The notes under the pieces were generated by a model. The model was given only the letters and a program-made list of their open reading frames with translations, did no database searches and was not told the DNA's origin. Shown here one piece after another: positions 16,646 to 25,654 of a DNA stretch of 28,529 nucleotides (within the stretch, counting starts at the first letter, position 1; the number at the start of each line of letters is the position of its first letter). Position numbers and translations under genes: made by a program. The stretch lies in contig JAPLCR010000605.1 of the NCBI GenBank assembly GCA_026392135.1, positions 1 through 28,529 of the forward strand, given 5' to 3'. This DNA is from Armatimonadota bacterium (GTDB lineage Bacteria; Armatimonadota; Chthonomonadetes; Chthonomonadales; Chthonomonadaceae).

Positions 16646-19198
16646 ATGGCTACTTTCAAAGAGGCACTTTCCCAGCTACCAGCTACAAAACTTCAGACGA
16701 TAATGCTGAATAGGCAGATGGATTTAGCACGCTTCAGCGGCGTAAAAGCAAAGGAAGACTTAACGCACTACCTCGCTACCGAGTTGGCGCGGTCAGCCTC
16801 CGTGATGAACGCCGCCGCGCTCTGCAACGCACACCATCTGCAATTTTTGCAGGTGTGCGTTACCTTGCAGAAGGCGAACCACATCGCTTGGAAGAGGTTA
16901 GTAGAGCATATCGGCGGGGCGGAAGTAGAGCCTATTCTTCTGAAAACCGTAGGGGAACTCACAGATTTTGGGCTAGCCATTCTCTATGAAAAAGAGGTCT
17001 ACTTACAGAATGGGGTTGAAGAGGTAGTTCCCTCTACTCTTTCAGAACGCTACCAACTAGAGAGTTCCCTCAATAATCACGACGCGCAGTCCGTGCAGAA
17101 AATTGCCGCTAATCTGGGCGTGAAGGTTGTGAAACCGCTAAAAGCCAACCATGTCAAAGGGATATGCGAGATACTGCTCGCACCCGATATAAAGGAGAGA
17201 CTTACAAGCCTCCTCTCACCCGAAGATAGAGACCTGCTGGAGTACATACGCCTGAACGATGGAAGCGTACCCGCTGATGAGGTAGTAGAGCCGGCAAGTG
17301 GCGTGAACGGCTACTTCTATCGCCATAACTGGCACTCAAACTGGAAAAATGGGATAGAAGATACCTCTGTAGACCGCCTACTTGCGCGAGGGCTCATCTT
17401 TACGACATGGCAGGGCTACAGCTATGAACTCCAAGTCGTCATTCCCGGAGACCTCCTTAAAGCACTCACAGGGAAGAGTGATAACTCCTTCTGGCTCAAT
17501 ATGCTCGCCGCGCCCATACCCCTTCCCACTCCGCCAAACTCTATAAGCACACCTCCCAACCTTGTGCGAGATGTGACCGCATTGCTGGGCTACCTGCAGT
17601 CACAGGAGTGCGTCCGCACGGGGACGGGGCTTATTCATCGCACTGCACTGAAAAATGCCACACACTACCTCCAATACCCTGACGAGATGTATGCGAGTTT
17701 CCTCTACTGCCTCTGCCGTGAAGCCGACTTCCTCTATGTTTCAGGAGAGAAGCAGGTCTACGGAGTCAATGAAAAAGGGCGTTCATGGCTTCATTGGGAC
17801 ACAAAAACGCAACTGCGTGTGCTTTTTGAGGCGTGGCGATACGGGGTAATGTGGGGTGAAATGTATATTGAACCGGTAAAGAAAGGGAGTTCTAACCGTT
17901 CAATAGGTTTTATGAGCCAAGTGCGAGGGCGCGTGTTAAGCCTTATCACTGAGACAGACACTACCGATTTTCTGAACGCACCCATTGTTCGGGGGCTTTT
18001 TACCTTTCGGTGTGCCTATCTCGTCATCGATTCACAACGCGGTCCTATCGAACTTGTTCCTACCCAAAGCATCCTTGCACGCTGCCTTATCGAAGAGTGC
18101 CTCTACTGGCTAGGTTTGGTAGAGATTGGGTGGGACGCGGCGCAGGCTCCCGTTATCGGCTCCTCTGCTATTCAGATAGACCGTTCGCCTAAAGAGAAGG
18201 GGGCAACTGACCTTATAACGCCCGTTGGCTATCGTTTAACGCCTCTGGGTCGCTGGCTCCTCAAAGAGGAGAAGTACGAACTCTCTGAGCCTCCGCGTGA
18301 AGAGCAGTTTGTGCTACAGGCAAATGGAGAGGCGTTCGCCTCCCCCTACATTAGCCCCGCGATGTACTACAAACTCCTCAATTTCGCTGAGTTCCCTCTC
18401 AAGGGGGCGCAGGCAGCCCACCCTGTGGTGACAAAAGAGTCGCTACGACGCGCGATAGATCGAGGTGAAACCGTACAGACAACGTTGGATTTCTTGAGTA
18501 CGTCATCACGGGTAGGCGTTCCGCAGAACATTGCATATCTTATTAATGAGGTGGGGGGCAAGCATGGGCATATCCATGTTGGGAAGGCGACTCTCTATAT
18601 TCAGGTGGATTCGCCCCTGCTACTGCAAGAACTACAGGCACGGAAAGAGTTCAAAAGCCTGTTCCACCGCACCCTCAGTGATACTATCGCACTCTTGAAC
18701 GGAGAGGATGTCGAGAAGACGCTGAAAGAGCTACGGAAAGCGGGATACCTCCCTGTCTCTGACGAAGAAGCTCCCCTGCAAGCCCTGACAGAGAAGTTTC
18801 ATCCCAAGCCGCCGCCTAGCATTAAAGAGGATGTGAACATACGCAAAATAGCCGCCTACCGTCAAAAGCTGGAGAAGGCTATCGACTGGAAGCGCATCGC
18901 TCTGGGAGAGATAGGACACCCCTCTTCACCCGTTATCGCTGCAAAACAGACCCCTCCTCAGATGCCGACGGGAGCACAAGCCGCTCAGCAGGTAGTACGC
19001 TTCCTAGTGATGCAGTCGATTAACCTGAACAAGCCCCTCGAAATAGCAATGGAATCTGCAACACCTAATCATGTTGAGGTTCTATTAGTACAACCGACAG
19101 AGGTGCAGGGGGATGTCGTAGTCGTCTATAACCTACAGCAGAAGACGCACTTCCTAGTACACCTCGCTGCTATCCACTGGGCGCGAATGGTGAAGTGA
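16646..19198 (+). CDS. Large helicase-associated (XPB/Ssl2-like, Helicase_C_3) domain protein
   Basis: This 850-residue protein has no Walker A or DEAD/H motif. The section from about residue 550 (EQFVLQANGEAFASPYISP, then LNFAEFPL, VTKESLRRAIDRGETVQTTLDFLST, LLLQELQ, ELRKAGYLPV) matches the helicase-associated XPB/Ssl2-like domain found in large bacterial orphan proteins. The extreme C-terminus (VVVVYNLQQKTHFLVHLAAI) has a WYL-like beta pattern. The N-terminal half is helical, with winged-helix-like stretches. Proteins of this type are of uncertain function; DNA binding or a role with a separate XPB helicase is possible but not shown here. Cytoplasmic: no signal peptide or TM helix. The SD is weak (aaaggcag). 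Confidence 0.75.
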   Translation: MATFKEALSQLPATKLQTIMLNRQMDLARFSGVKAKEDLTHYLATELARSASVMNAAALCNAHHLQFLQVCVTLQKANHIAWKRLVEHIGGAEVEPILLKTVGELTDFGLAILYEKEVYLQNGVEEVVPSTLSERYQLESSLNNHDAQSVQKIAANLGVKVVKPLKANHVKGICEILLAPDIKERLTSLLSPEDRDLLEYIRLNDGSVPADEVVEPASGVNGYFYRHNWHSNWKNGIEDTSVDRLLARGLIFTTWQGYSYELQVVIPGDLLKALTGKSDNSFWLNMLAAPIPLPTPPNSISTPPNLVRDVTALLGYLQSQECVRTGTGLIHRTALKNATHYLQYPDEMYASFLYCLCREADFLYVSGEKQVYGVNEKGRSWLHWDTKTQLRVLFEAWRYGVMWGEMYIEPVKKGSSNRSIGFMSQVRGRVLSLITETDTTDFLNAPIVRGLFTFRCAYLVIDSQRGPIELVPTQSILARCLIEECLYWLGLVEIGWDAAQAPVIGSSAIQIDRSPKEKGATDLITPVGYRLTPLGRWLLKEEKYELSEPPREEQFVLQANGEAFASPYISPAMYYKLLNFAEFPLKGAQAAHPVVTKESLRRAIDRGETVQTTLDFLSTSSRVGVPQNIAYLINEVGGKHGHIHVGKATLYIQVDSPLLLQELQARKEFKSLFHRTLSDTIALLNGEDVEKTLKELRKAGYLPVSDEEAPLQALTEKFHPKPPPSIKEDVNIRKIAAYRQKLEKAIDWKRIALGEIGHPSSPVIAAKQTPPQMPTGAQAAQQVVRFLVMQSINLNKPLEIAMESATPNHVEVLLVQPTEVQGDVVVVYNLQQKTHFLVHLAAIHWARMVK

Positions 19199-19312
19199 AA
19201 ACGAACGAAGTGCCTCCTCATTAGGTAATACGCTTAGAGGCAGGATTCCACTGTCTGTTTAGGGAACGTGAAGTGTATGGGGCATTCTGAACAAAAAAGG
19301 AAAGAGTCATTT

Positions 19313-20665
19313 ATGAAACTACGGAATATCAGGCGCAAAGTACTCTCCTGCGCGACCTTAATAGGGCTGTTTGCACTTTCGCTCTCCGGTTGTACTACGG
19401 GCGGTAGTAGTAGCACAGGGGGCGGGGGCGGGGGACGTGCTGCCTGTACCGTAAATCCGCACGTCTCTGGGCAAGCGCGTTGGACGGTTCTAGTCTTTAT
19501 GAACGCCGCCAATAATCTACAGCCAGATAGCCTCCTCAATGTGGCGCAAATGGCTTCGGTAGGCTCCGATGCTAACCTTAACATCATTGTTCAGTGGAAA
19601 CAGGCAAACTGTGTTGACTGCGGAAGCCCCTCCTTTCAAGCGACAAAGCGATACCGCATCACCAAACACACACAAGCCGAAGTCAACAGTATCGCGGCGG
19701 GCGACACCAGTTCCCTTACACGTGATGAGTTAGCACCCCCTGCCAACTTCTACGACCCCGTCACACAACAGGCGGACATGGGCGATTGGCGCGTACTACA
19801 CGATTTTGCAAGTTGGGGAGCCGCGAACTACCCCGCCGACCACCTTATGGCACTGATGTGGGATCATGGAGCGGGATGGCGACCTACACGTGCGCTCAAC
19901 AAACTACGCCCCGTCTTTCGAGGATTTTCAGAAGATAACGCTACTAATAACGAAGTGCAGACATGGGAGATCCCGACGGCACTCGCAGGGTTGGCGCAAC
20001 CCGTAGACCTGCTTGCGTTCGACTGTTCGCTGATGCAGATGATGGAGGTGGCTTACGAGGCGCGAAACTCGGCGCGGGTACTTGTCGGCTCTGAAGAGAG
20101 TCCTCCCGGCGCAGGCTATCGTTATGACCTATGGCTCTCTCAGCTCAAAAGTAGTGCCGCCGACCCCTGTACTGCGGCGAGCAACATTCAAACGACCTTC
20201 GTCAACTACTATGTTGCCAACCGCCCAGACTTTCATAACATTACGCAGTCTATTATCGATCTGAGCAAGATGCAGAGCGTAGGCAGTGCCCTCAATACAT
20301 TTGGGCGTGAACTACAGCGCGTCAAGACCACTGAAGCGACGCAGATTCAGAGTGCCCGCAATAGCGCACAGCACTACGCCTACTTCGATAACAAAGACCT
20401 CTACCACTATGCCGCTCTTATTGGGGGCAGCACAGGCTCTGCTAGCCTGAAACAGGCAGTAAGTGACCTTCAATCCACGCTCACGGGAACCAACGGCGCA
20501 GTCATTACGAATATGCGCGGTAGTACGGGACAGTCAAACTCGAATGGGCTTGCCGTCTATGTGCCTACGCCCTCCGCATTTCTGAACGCTTATGGTAACC
20601 TTGCTCTATCAAAAGCGGGCGCGGCTCCTGAATGGATGGCATTCCTACAAGCACAAACGAGGTAA
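19313..20665 (+). CDS. Clostripain-family (C11) cysteine peptidase lipoprotein
   Basis: A 450-residue protein with an N-terminal lipoprotein signal (lipobox LSLSGC, Cys27) and a Gly/Ser linker. The catalytic domain opens with WTVLVFMNAANNL. His185 in WDHGAGW and Cys238 in LLAFDCSLMQMMEVAYE are the expected catalytic dyad of C11 proteases, and VGSEESPPGAGY follows in the usual place. The enzyme probably cleaves proteins after basic residues at the cell surface. An in-frame GTG at 19268 would add 15 hydrophilic residues before the signal peptide; I prefer ATG 19313, which has a purine-rich aaggaaaga before it. C11 enzymes are often self-processed; the cleavage site is not obvious. Confidence 0.9.
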   Translation: MKLRNIRRKVLSCATLIGLFALSLSGCTTGGSSSTGGGGGGRAACTVNPHVSGQARWTVLVFMNAANNLQPDSLLNVAQMASVGSDANLNIIVQWKQANCVDCGSPSFQATKRYRITKHTQAEVNSIAAGDTSSLTRDELAPPANFYDPVTQQADMGDWRVLHDFASWGAANYPADHLMALMWDHGAGWRPTRALNKLRPVFRGFSEDNATNNEVQTWEIPTALAGLAQPVDLLAFDCSLMQMMEVAYEARNSARVLVGSEESPPGAGYRYDLWLSQLKSSAADPCTAASNIQTTFVNYYVANRPDFHNITQSIIDLSKMQSVGSALNTFGRELQRVKTTEATQIQSARNSAQHYAYFDNKDLYHYAALIGGSTGSASLKQAVSDLQSTLTGTNGAVITNMRGSTGQSNSNGLAVYVPTPSAFLNAYGNLALSKAGAAPEWMAFLQAQTR

Positions 20666-20695
20666 ACCCCTGCCTTTCACCTCCTCTTTAAGTCT

Positions 20696-20731
20696 GCCTC
20701 TTCGCAAGCGGGGAGGCTTGGGGTGGGTGGG
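20696..20731 (+). repeat. Palindromic G-rich intergenic element with G-quadruplex motif
   Basis: The hairpin gcctcttc / ggggaggc (20696-20703 with 20710-20717, two G-U pairs, loop gcaagc) runs directly into a G-rich tail. Bases 20710-20731 read G4-N6-G4-T-G3-T-G3, a full G-quadruplex pattern. The wording resembles dispersed intergenic repeats (gggagg-cttgggg-tgggtgg type) seen in many bacterial genomes. It follows the protease gene and may act as a terminator or be a mobile repeat unit; only one copy is in this window. Confidence 0.5.
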
Positions 20732-20799
20732 AGGAGACTGCATTCGCCCCGCATCGAGGGGGAGCGGTCATATTGTCAACAGAGGAGAGTAGACCAACT

Positions 20800-23517
20800 A
20801 TGAGACCAATCAAAACGCTAATTCTAACAGGACTATTTACGGCACTCATCGCCCCTATCGCGGGGGCGACACCGACAAATCGCGTCCTTCTAATGAAGCA
20901 TTACGACCGCTTTCTCGTACACGCTCTCGCGAACTGCGCCACTTGCCACCTGCCTCAAAAGCCCGACGTTACGCAGACCAGCCTAGCGAACTTCCCTCAC
21001 AACCCCTATGGGCGAAGGCTAATGAGTGTAGGCACGGAACTCAGCAAAAAGGGCAAGAACAGTGACCTCTCCACACGTATACAAATCACTTCCTTAGAGG
21101 ATAGTGACGGCGACCGCGTGCCAAACGAAGTGGAGATACTGCTAGGGCATAGCCCCGGAGACCCCAAAGATACCCCCTCCCCCGAAGAACTCAAACTCGC
21201 AAGCAGGCGAAAAGCGGAGTTCACGCAGTTCCTCAAAGGGTATCGCTGGCAACCCTTCGAGCCGATACAGCGTCCGAGCGTTCCGCAGGTCTCCTCCGCG
21301 CAACAGAAGCGCGTCCGAAACCCTATAGACTCCTTTATCTTTGCCGAAATGAACACACGCGGCATACCGCCTCAGCCCGAAGCCTCGTCTGCGACTCTAC
21401 TGCGTCGACTCACCTTCGACCTTATCGGGCTTGCGCCCACTCCCGACGAAATACGCGCCTTCCTAGCCGACAAATCACCCAACGCATACGAGAAGGTAGT
21501 AGATAGGCTACTCGCAAGCCCGAAATACGGAGAGCGATGGGGGCGGCACTGGATGGATGTTTGGCGCTACAGCGACTGGGCGGGTTGGGCGGACGGCGGA
21601 CAGATTCGCGACAGCAAGCCCCACATCTGGCGATGGCGCGACTGGATAATCGAATCGCTGAACAAGGATAAAGGCTACGATAAGATGGTTCTGGAGATGT
21701 TGGCAGGCGACGAAATCGCGCCCAACGACCCCAGTACCCTCCGCGCTACTGGTTTCCTTGCCCGAAACTATAAGCTTCTCAGCCGAGAGCAGTGGATGGA
21801 GGATGTTGTCGCCCACACAGGACGCGCCTTCATGGGCATAACCATGCACTGCGCGAAGTGCCACGACCATATGTACGAGCCTCTCTCACAAAAAGAGTAC
21901 TATCGCTTCCGCGCTATTTTTGAGACGCACAACGTTCGCAACGATAGAATCCCCGGCGAAACGAATCCCGATAAAGACGGACTGGTTCGCGCCTACGATG
22001 CAGAGCCGACTGCGGTCACCTACCTCTTCACCCGCGGAGATGAGCGCCGCCCCGACAAGGAGCAGCCTATGTCGCCGGGCGTGCCGACTGCCTTCGGCGG
22101 AACCTACACGCTCGCCTCTGTAAAACTACCTCGCGCTGCCTACCTTCCTGACCGCCGCGATTTTGTGATACAAGAGACCCTCACAGCCGCTAAAAAAGCC
22201 AAAGACGAGGCGCACGCCGCCCTCGAAACAGCCACTGCGGAAAAGAAGCCCTTCGCACAAGCGAATTTTTACGCGGCGGAACTACGGCTGTCCGTTCTGA
22301 ACAGCCAAATCTATGTAGAGGGGCTAGAAGACAGTAACCGCAAAGCCAGCCCTGAATGGGACGCGCAAGCGAAACAACTCGTCGTTTTGCAACGCCGCCT
22401 AGCGAAAGCGGAGGCGGTTCTGAAAGTAGAGACTGCCAAACAGGGCTTACTAGAGGCGAAGGCGGGAGGAGATAAAGCCGTTGCAAGGTACGGCAAGAAC
22501 CCGATGGCGGGAGCGCAAAAACTACTCGAAGAGGCGCAAAAAGCGCTCTCTGAGGCGGAAAAAGTCCTCCAAAATCCCATAAATACCGCCTACACCCCCC
22601 GCTCAACCCTTGCGTTTCCCGCCGAAAGCACAGGGCGCAGAACCGCCCTCGCACAGTGGCTAACCGCCCCGCAACACCCCCTCACGGCGCGAGTCGCCGT
22701 CAATCATATCTGGGCGCGGCACTTCGGAACGGGGATAGTGCCCACCACCTCCGACTTCGGACGCAACGGCAGAAAGCCCTCCCACCCCCTTCTGCTGGAC
22801 TGGCTTGCGACGGAGCTACAGCGCAATCACTGGCAGATGAAACCCATTCACCGCCTCATTTTGATGAGCGATACCTATCGAAGAGCCTCAACAACTAGCC
22901 CTGAATCACAGAAGCGCGACCCCGATAATCTCGCCCTATCGCGTTATCCCTCCCGTCGTATTGAGGCGGAGTTGGTGCGCGATAACGTGCTATGGGTGTC
23001 GGGCGCGTTGGATGAGACGATGGGCGGCGCAGATATAGACCAAAACCTAGGGCTTACCTCACGTCGGCGTAGCCTCTACCTGCGAACCGCCGCCGAAAAG
23101 CAGACCGAATTCCTGCAAGTCTTCGATGCGCCAAGCGTCACGGAGTGCTACGAACGAAGGCAGAGCGTTATGCCCCAACAAGCGCTAGCGCTTGCGAATA
23201 GCTCGCTTTCAATACAACAGGCGCGAATGTTGGCGCGGAATCTTTCGCAACAGACAGGCGCGGATAACGTCAAATTCATACAAGAGGCGTTTCTGCGCGT
23301 TTTGGCGCGACCTGTAAAGCCGAATGAGATAAAGACCTGTACGGATTTCCTTGCGGAGCAGACCCTCCTTCTCAAAAAGCTGAACGTTGGGACGAAACTG
23401 ACGGGCAATACCGACCTCAAAGACACTACGCGCCCCGCCGAAGAGCCTGACCTTCGCGCCCGCGAAAACCTGATTCATGTTCTCTTTAACCATAACGACT
23501 TTTTGACGATACGCTGA
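20800..23517 (+). CDS. DUF1549/DUF1553 protein with c-type haem motifs (planctomycete-type)
   Basis: A 905-residue secreted protein. The signal peptide covers about residues 1-23 (ending AGA). A haem-binding CATCH lies at 46-50, followed by a calcium-type DSDGDRVPN segment. The DUF1549 domain runs from about 170 (NPIDSFIFAEMNTRGI, RRLTFDLIGLAPTP, YGERWGRHWMDVWRYSDW) and carries the second motif CAKCHDH at 351-357. Residues about 460-597 form an Ala/Lys/Glu-rich helical insert, probably coiled coil. DUF1553 follows (RRTALAQWLTAPQHPLTARVAVNHIW ... PSRRIEAELVRDNVL). TTG 20773 is in frame, but ATG 20800 begins the signal peptide. The family is usually paired with a DUF1501 Tat protein, as here 22 bases downstream. 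The biochemical role is unknown; polysaccharide degradation has been proposed for relatives. Confidence 0.92.
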   Translation: MRPIKTLILTGLFTALIAPIAGATPTNRVLLMKHYDRFLVHALANCATCHLPQKPDVTQTSLANFPHNPYGRRLMSVGTELSKKGKNSDLSTRIQITSLEDSDGDRVPNEVEILLGHSPGDPKDTPSPEELKLASRRKAEFTQFLKGYRWQPFEPIQRPSVPQVSSAQQKRVRNPIDSFIFAEMNTRGIPPQPEASSATLLRRLTFDLIGLAPTPDEIRAFLADKSPNAYEKVVDRLLASPKYGERWGRHWMDVWRYSDWAGWADGGQIRDSKPHIWRWRDWIIESLNKDKGYDKMVLEMLAGDEIAPNDPSTLRATGFLARNYKLLSREQWMEDVVAHTGRAFMGITMHCAKCHDHMYEPLSQKEYYRFRAIFETHNVRNDRIPGETNPDKDGLVRAYDAEPTAVTYLFTRGDERRPDKEQPMSPGVPTAFGGTYTLASVKLPRAAYLPDRRDFVIQETLTAAKKAKDEAHAALETATAEKKPFAQANFYAAELRLSVLNSQIYVEGLEDSNRKASPEWDAQAKQLVVLQRRLAKAEAVLKVETAKQGLLEAKAGGDKAVARYGKNPMAGAQKLLEEAQKALSEAEKVLQNPINTAYTPRSTLAFPAESTGRRTALAQWLTAPQHPLTARVAVNHIWARHFGTGIVPTTSDFGRNGRKPSHPLLLDWLATELQRNHWQMKPIHRLILMSDTYRRASTTSPESQKRDPDNLALSRYPSRRIEAELVRDNVLWVSGALDETMGGADIDQNLGLTSRRRSLYLRTAAEKQTEFLQVFDAPSVTECYERRQSVMPQQALALANSSLSIQQARMLARNLSQQTGADNVKFIQEAFLRVLARPVKPNEIKTCTDFLAEQTLLLKKLNVGTKLTGNTDLKDTTRPAEEPDLRARENLIHVLFNHNDFLTIR

Positions 23518-23539
23518 CCTTTTAGGAGGTACAAAGATA

Positions 23540-25002
23540 GTGACTCATAATCGAAATTCAAAGGGCTGTTCCGGTGTAACACGCCGCTCCTTCCTCGCCG
23601 ATACCGGCATGGGGTTTACGGGTATGGCTCTCTGGGGGTAGCCCACGCTGATGAGGTAGCGGGTTGGAAAGCGCCCAATGGGAAACCGCATTTCACGCCG
23701 AAAGCGAAGGCGGTTATCTGGATATTTCTGTGCGGGGGCGTGAGCCACCTTGAGAGCTTCGACATCAAGCCCGCGCTCAATAAGTACGGCGGCAAAACCA
23801 TCGAAGAGACCCCCTACAAAGACCTCCTCGACCCCAAGCGCGTCAATGCAAACATTGTTGGGGGCAACCCCGCTCACATCGATAGAAGCCGCCTTATGCC
23901 CCTCCAAACGGGCTATAAGAAGTATGGGCAGTGCGGTCTTGAGGTAGGAGACTGGTTCAAAAATATCGGGGAGTGCGCCGATGACCTTGCGATTGTGCGT
24001 TCGCTCTGGACACTCGACAACGACCACGGGGCGCAACTCACCTTCCAAACGGGGCGGCACGTCCGCGAAGGGGCGCACCCAACGCTCGGCTCGTGGATAA
24101 CCTACGGGCTGGGTAGCATGAACGAGAACCTGCCGGAGTTCGTGGTGTTGGGAAATCCTACGGGCGACTGTTGCGGGGGGACGTGGACGTATGGAGCCTC
24201 CTATCTGGGACCCCAATATGGCGGCGTGCGCCTGACGACCGACCCCGCGAAGCCTCTGCCCTACATCAAGCCCGCCGATAAGTTCGTGCATCCCGACGAG
24301 CAGGCGGCGGAGTTTAGCTTGCTGGGGCGGCTCAATCGGCTCTCTGGCATCGACTATCCTGACGACAAGGATTTGCGGGCGCGAATTAAGTCTTACGAAC
24401 TCGCCTTTCAGATGCAGACCGCTATTCCGGAAACCCTACAGATGGAGAAGGAGACGGAGGCGACGCGCAAACTCTACGGCATGGACAACAACGCGACGCG
24501 CTCTTTCGGGGAGCAGTGCCTTGCGGCGCGGCGGTTGGTGGAGCGTGGCGTGCGCTTCGTGCAGATATTTCACGGCGGGGGCGGCGGCGGGGCTTGGGAC
24601 GCGCACTCCGAGATTAAATCGAACCATACTTCGCTTGCGGAGCAGGTGGACAAGCCTATCGCGGGGCTTTTGAAAGACCTGAAACAGCGAGGGATGTTGA
24701 AGGATACGCTGGTGGTGTTTGGTACAGAGTTCGGGCGCACTCCCGCCGCGCAGGACACGGGGCGCGACCATCATCCGCAGGGCTTCTGCGCGTGGATGGC
24801 GGGGGGCGGCGTGAAGGGCGGTATTCAGCACGGCGCGACGGACGAACTGGGCTTCTATGCGGTGGAGAACCGCCACTACGTCACCGACATTCATGCGACG
24901 GCGCTTCACCTAATGGGGCTGGATTCGCATCGCCTTGAGGTTCCGGGACGGCGGCGCCTGGCGATTGACCATGGGCAGCCTATCAAGGAGATTATCGCGT
25001 AG
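23540..25002 (+). pseudogene. DUF1501 (sulfatase-like) Tat-exported protein, frame broken at a G5 run
   Basis: An SD (aggaggt) precedes GTG 23540. The first 33 codons encode a twin-arginine signal (TRRSFLADTGMGFTGMAL) and end at TAG 23639-23641. The rest continues in the -1 frame from there (AHADEVAGWKAPNG ... FLCGGVSHLESFD ... VRSLWTLDNDHG ... QIFHGGGGGGAWDAHSE ... VVFGTEFGRTP ... LHLMGLDS) to TAG 25000-25002. One extra G in the G5 run at 23634-23638 joins them as L-W-G-V-A-H-A with no loss, giving about 487 residues, a normal DUF1501 length. The break could be a homopolymer error, a phase-variable tract, or be bypassed by slippage. The first internal start in the open part (GTG 23740) lacks the signal, so I do not use it. 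Confidence 0.9.
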
Positions 25003-25003
25003 G
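24961..25003 (+). repeat. Direct repeat copy 1 (3' end of DUF1501 gene)
   Basis: These 43 bases, which encode AIDHGQPIKEIIA plus the stop, match 25655-25697 at 40 positions. The last 28 bases (24976-25003) are identical. See the copy at 25655. Confidence 0.9.
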
Positions 25004-25015
25004 AGAGGAAAATAG

Positions 25016-25240
25016 ATGACGCTTACCATAGAGATTACGCCTGAACAGGCGAACCAACTGAAACTCGCGGCGAAACTAAACGGTCTGGAACTCGAAGTCT
25101 ATGTCTCCACTCTGCTAGAGAAGCGCCTTCCCAAGCCGTTCGCTGTATTCGGAAAGTATGCGGACGACCTTCCTACGGTGGATGAGTTCCTTGCCGAAAA
25201 GCGCCTTGAGACGGTTCGAGAGGACATAGCGGCAGAATGA
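25016..25240 (+). CDS. Putative antitoxin of PIN-toxin pair
   Basis: A 74-residue acidic protein: a short N-terminal strand (TLTIEITPEQ), a helix-rich middle (ANQLKLAAKLNGLELEVYVSTLLEKRL) resembling a ribbon-helix-helix/VapB-like fold, and an acidic C-terminal tail (VDEFLAEKRLETVREDIAAE) of the kind that wraps a toxin. It overlaps the PIN gene as ATGA. The SD (ggagagg) overlaps the stop codon of the DUF1501 gene, so translation looks coupled to it. The assignment rests mostly on position before the PIN-domain gene; the family itself is not firmly recognised. Confidence 0.7.
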   Translation: MTLTIEITPEQANQLKLAAKLNGLELEVYVSTLLEKRLPKPFAVFGKYADDLPTVDEFLAEKRLETVREDIAAE

Positions 25241-25638
25241 ACTATGTACTGGACTCGTCTGCGGTTTTGGCTTATCTGCGCGGTGAAGCGGGAGGAGAAG
25301 TCGCGCTTACTCTGCTCTCAACTCCTTCGGCGAACTGCTATATGCACGCCGTCAACCTGTGCGAAGTTCACTACATTATCCAACGCCGCAAAGGTTACGC
25401 ACGAGCGGAACAGGCGATGACCGACCTTTTTGATTTGGGCGTAGTTGAGTGCAAGGATATGGATACGCCTTTTTGGAAATCAGCTGCCTCTCTAAAAGCG
25501 CGGGGTAATATAGCGTTACCTGACTGTTTTTGCGTAGTGCTCGCTCAACGTTTAGGAGCCAAGGTAGTGACTGCTGACCGTACGGAATTTGCGCCGATTG
25601 TGGAGTTGGGAACTGTTTCGGTTCAATTTATTCGTTAA
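25237..25638 (+). CDS. PIN-domain ribonuclease toxin (VapC-like)
   Basis: A 133-residue PIN domain. The acidic catalytic residues are at the expected places: Asp6 in VLDSSAVLAYL, Glu43 in NLCEVHY, Asp96 in LPDCF and Asp114 in TADRTEF. VapC-type toxins cut tRNA or rRNA with Mg2+ and are restrained by a co-encoded antitoxin, here the overlapping upstream gene. The catalytic set is intact, so the toxin should be active. The pair is enclosed by two copies of the DUF1501 gene tail, which suggests it arrived as a cassette or that a neighbouring paralogue was lost. Confidence 0.88.
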   Translation: MNYVLDSSAVLAYLRGEAGGEVALTLLSTPSANCYMHAVNLCEVHYIIQRRKGYARAEQAMTDLFDLGVVECKDMDTPFWKSAASLKARGNIALPDCFCVVLAQRLGAKVVTADRTEFAPIVELGTVSVQFIR

Positions 25639-25654
25639 AAGAACTCTCTGTTTT

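Noticed and set aside
19199..19312. Hairpin tgcctc...gaggca upstream of the protease gene
   Set aside because: A six-base stem with a loop of about 20 bases and no T-tract; too weak to call.
23740..25002. DUF1501 protein as a complete gene from GTG 23740
   Set aside because: Conserved sequence and a Tat signal continue upstream in a shifted frame, so this is an internal start.
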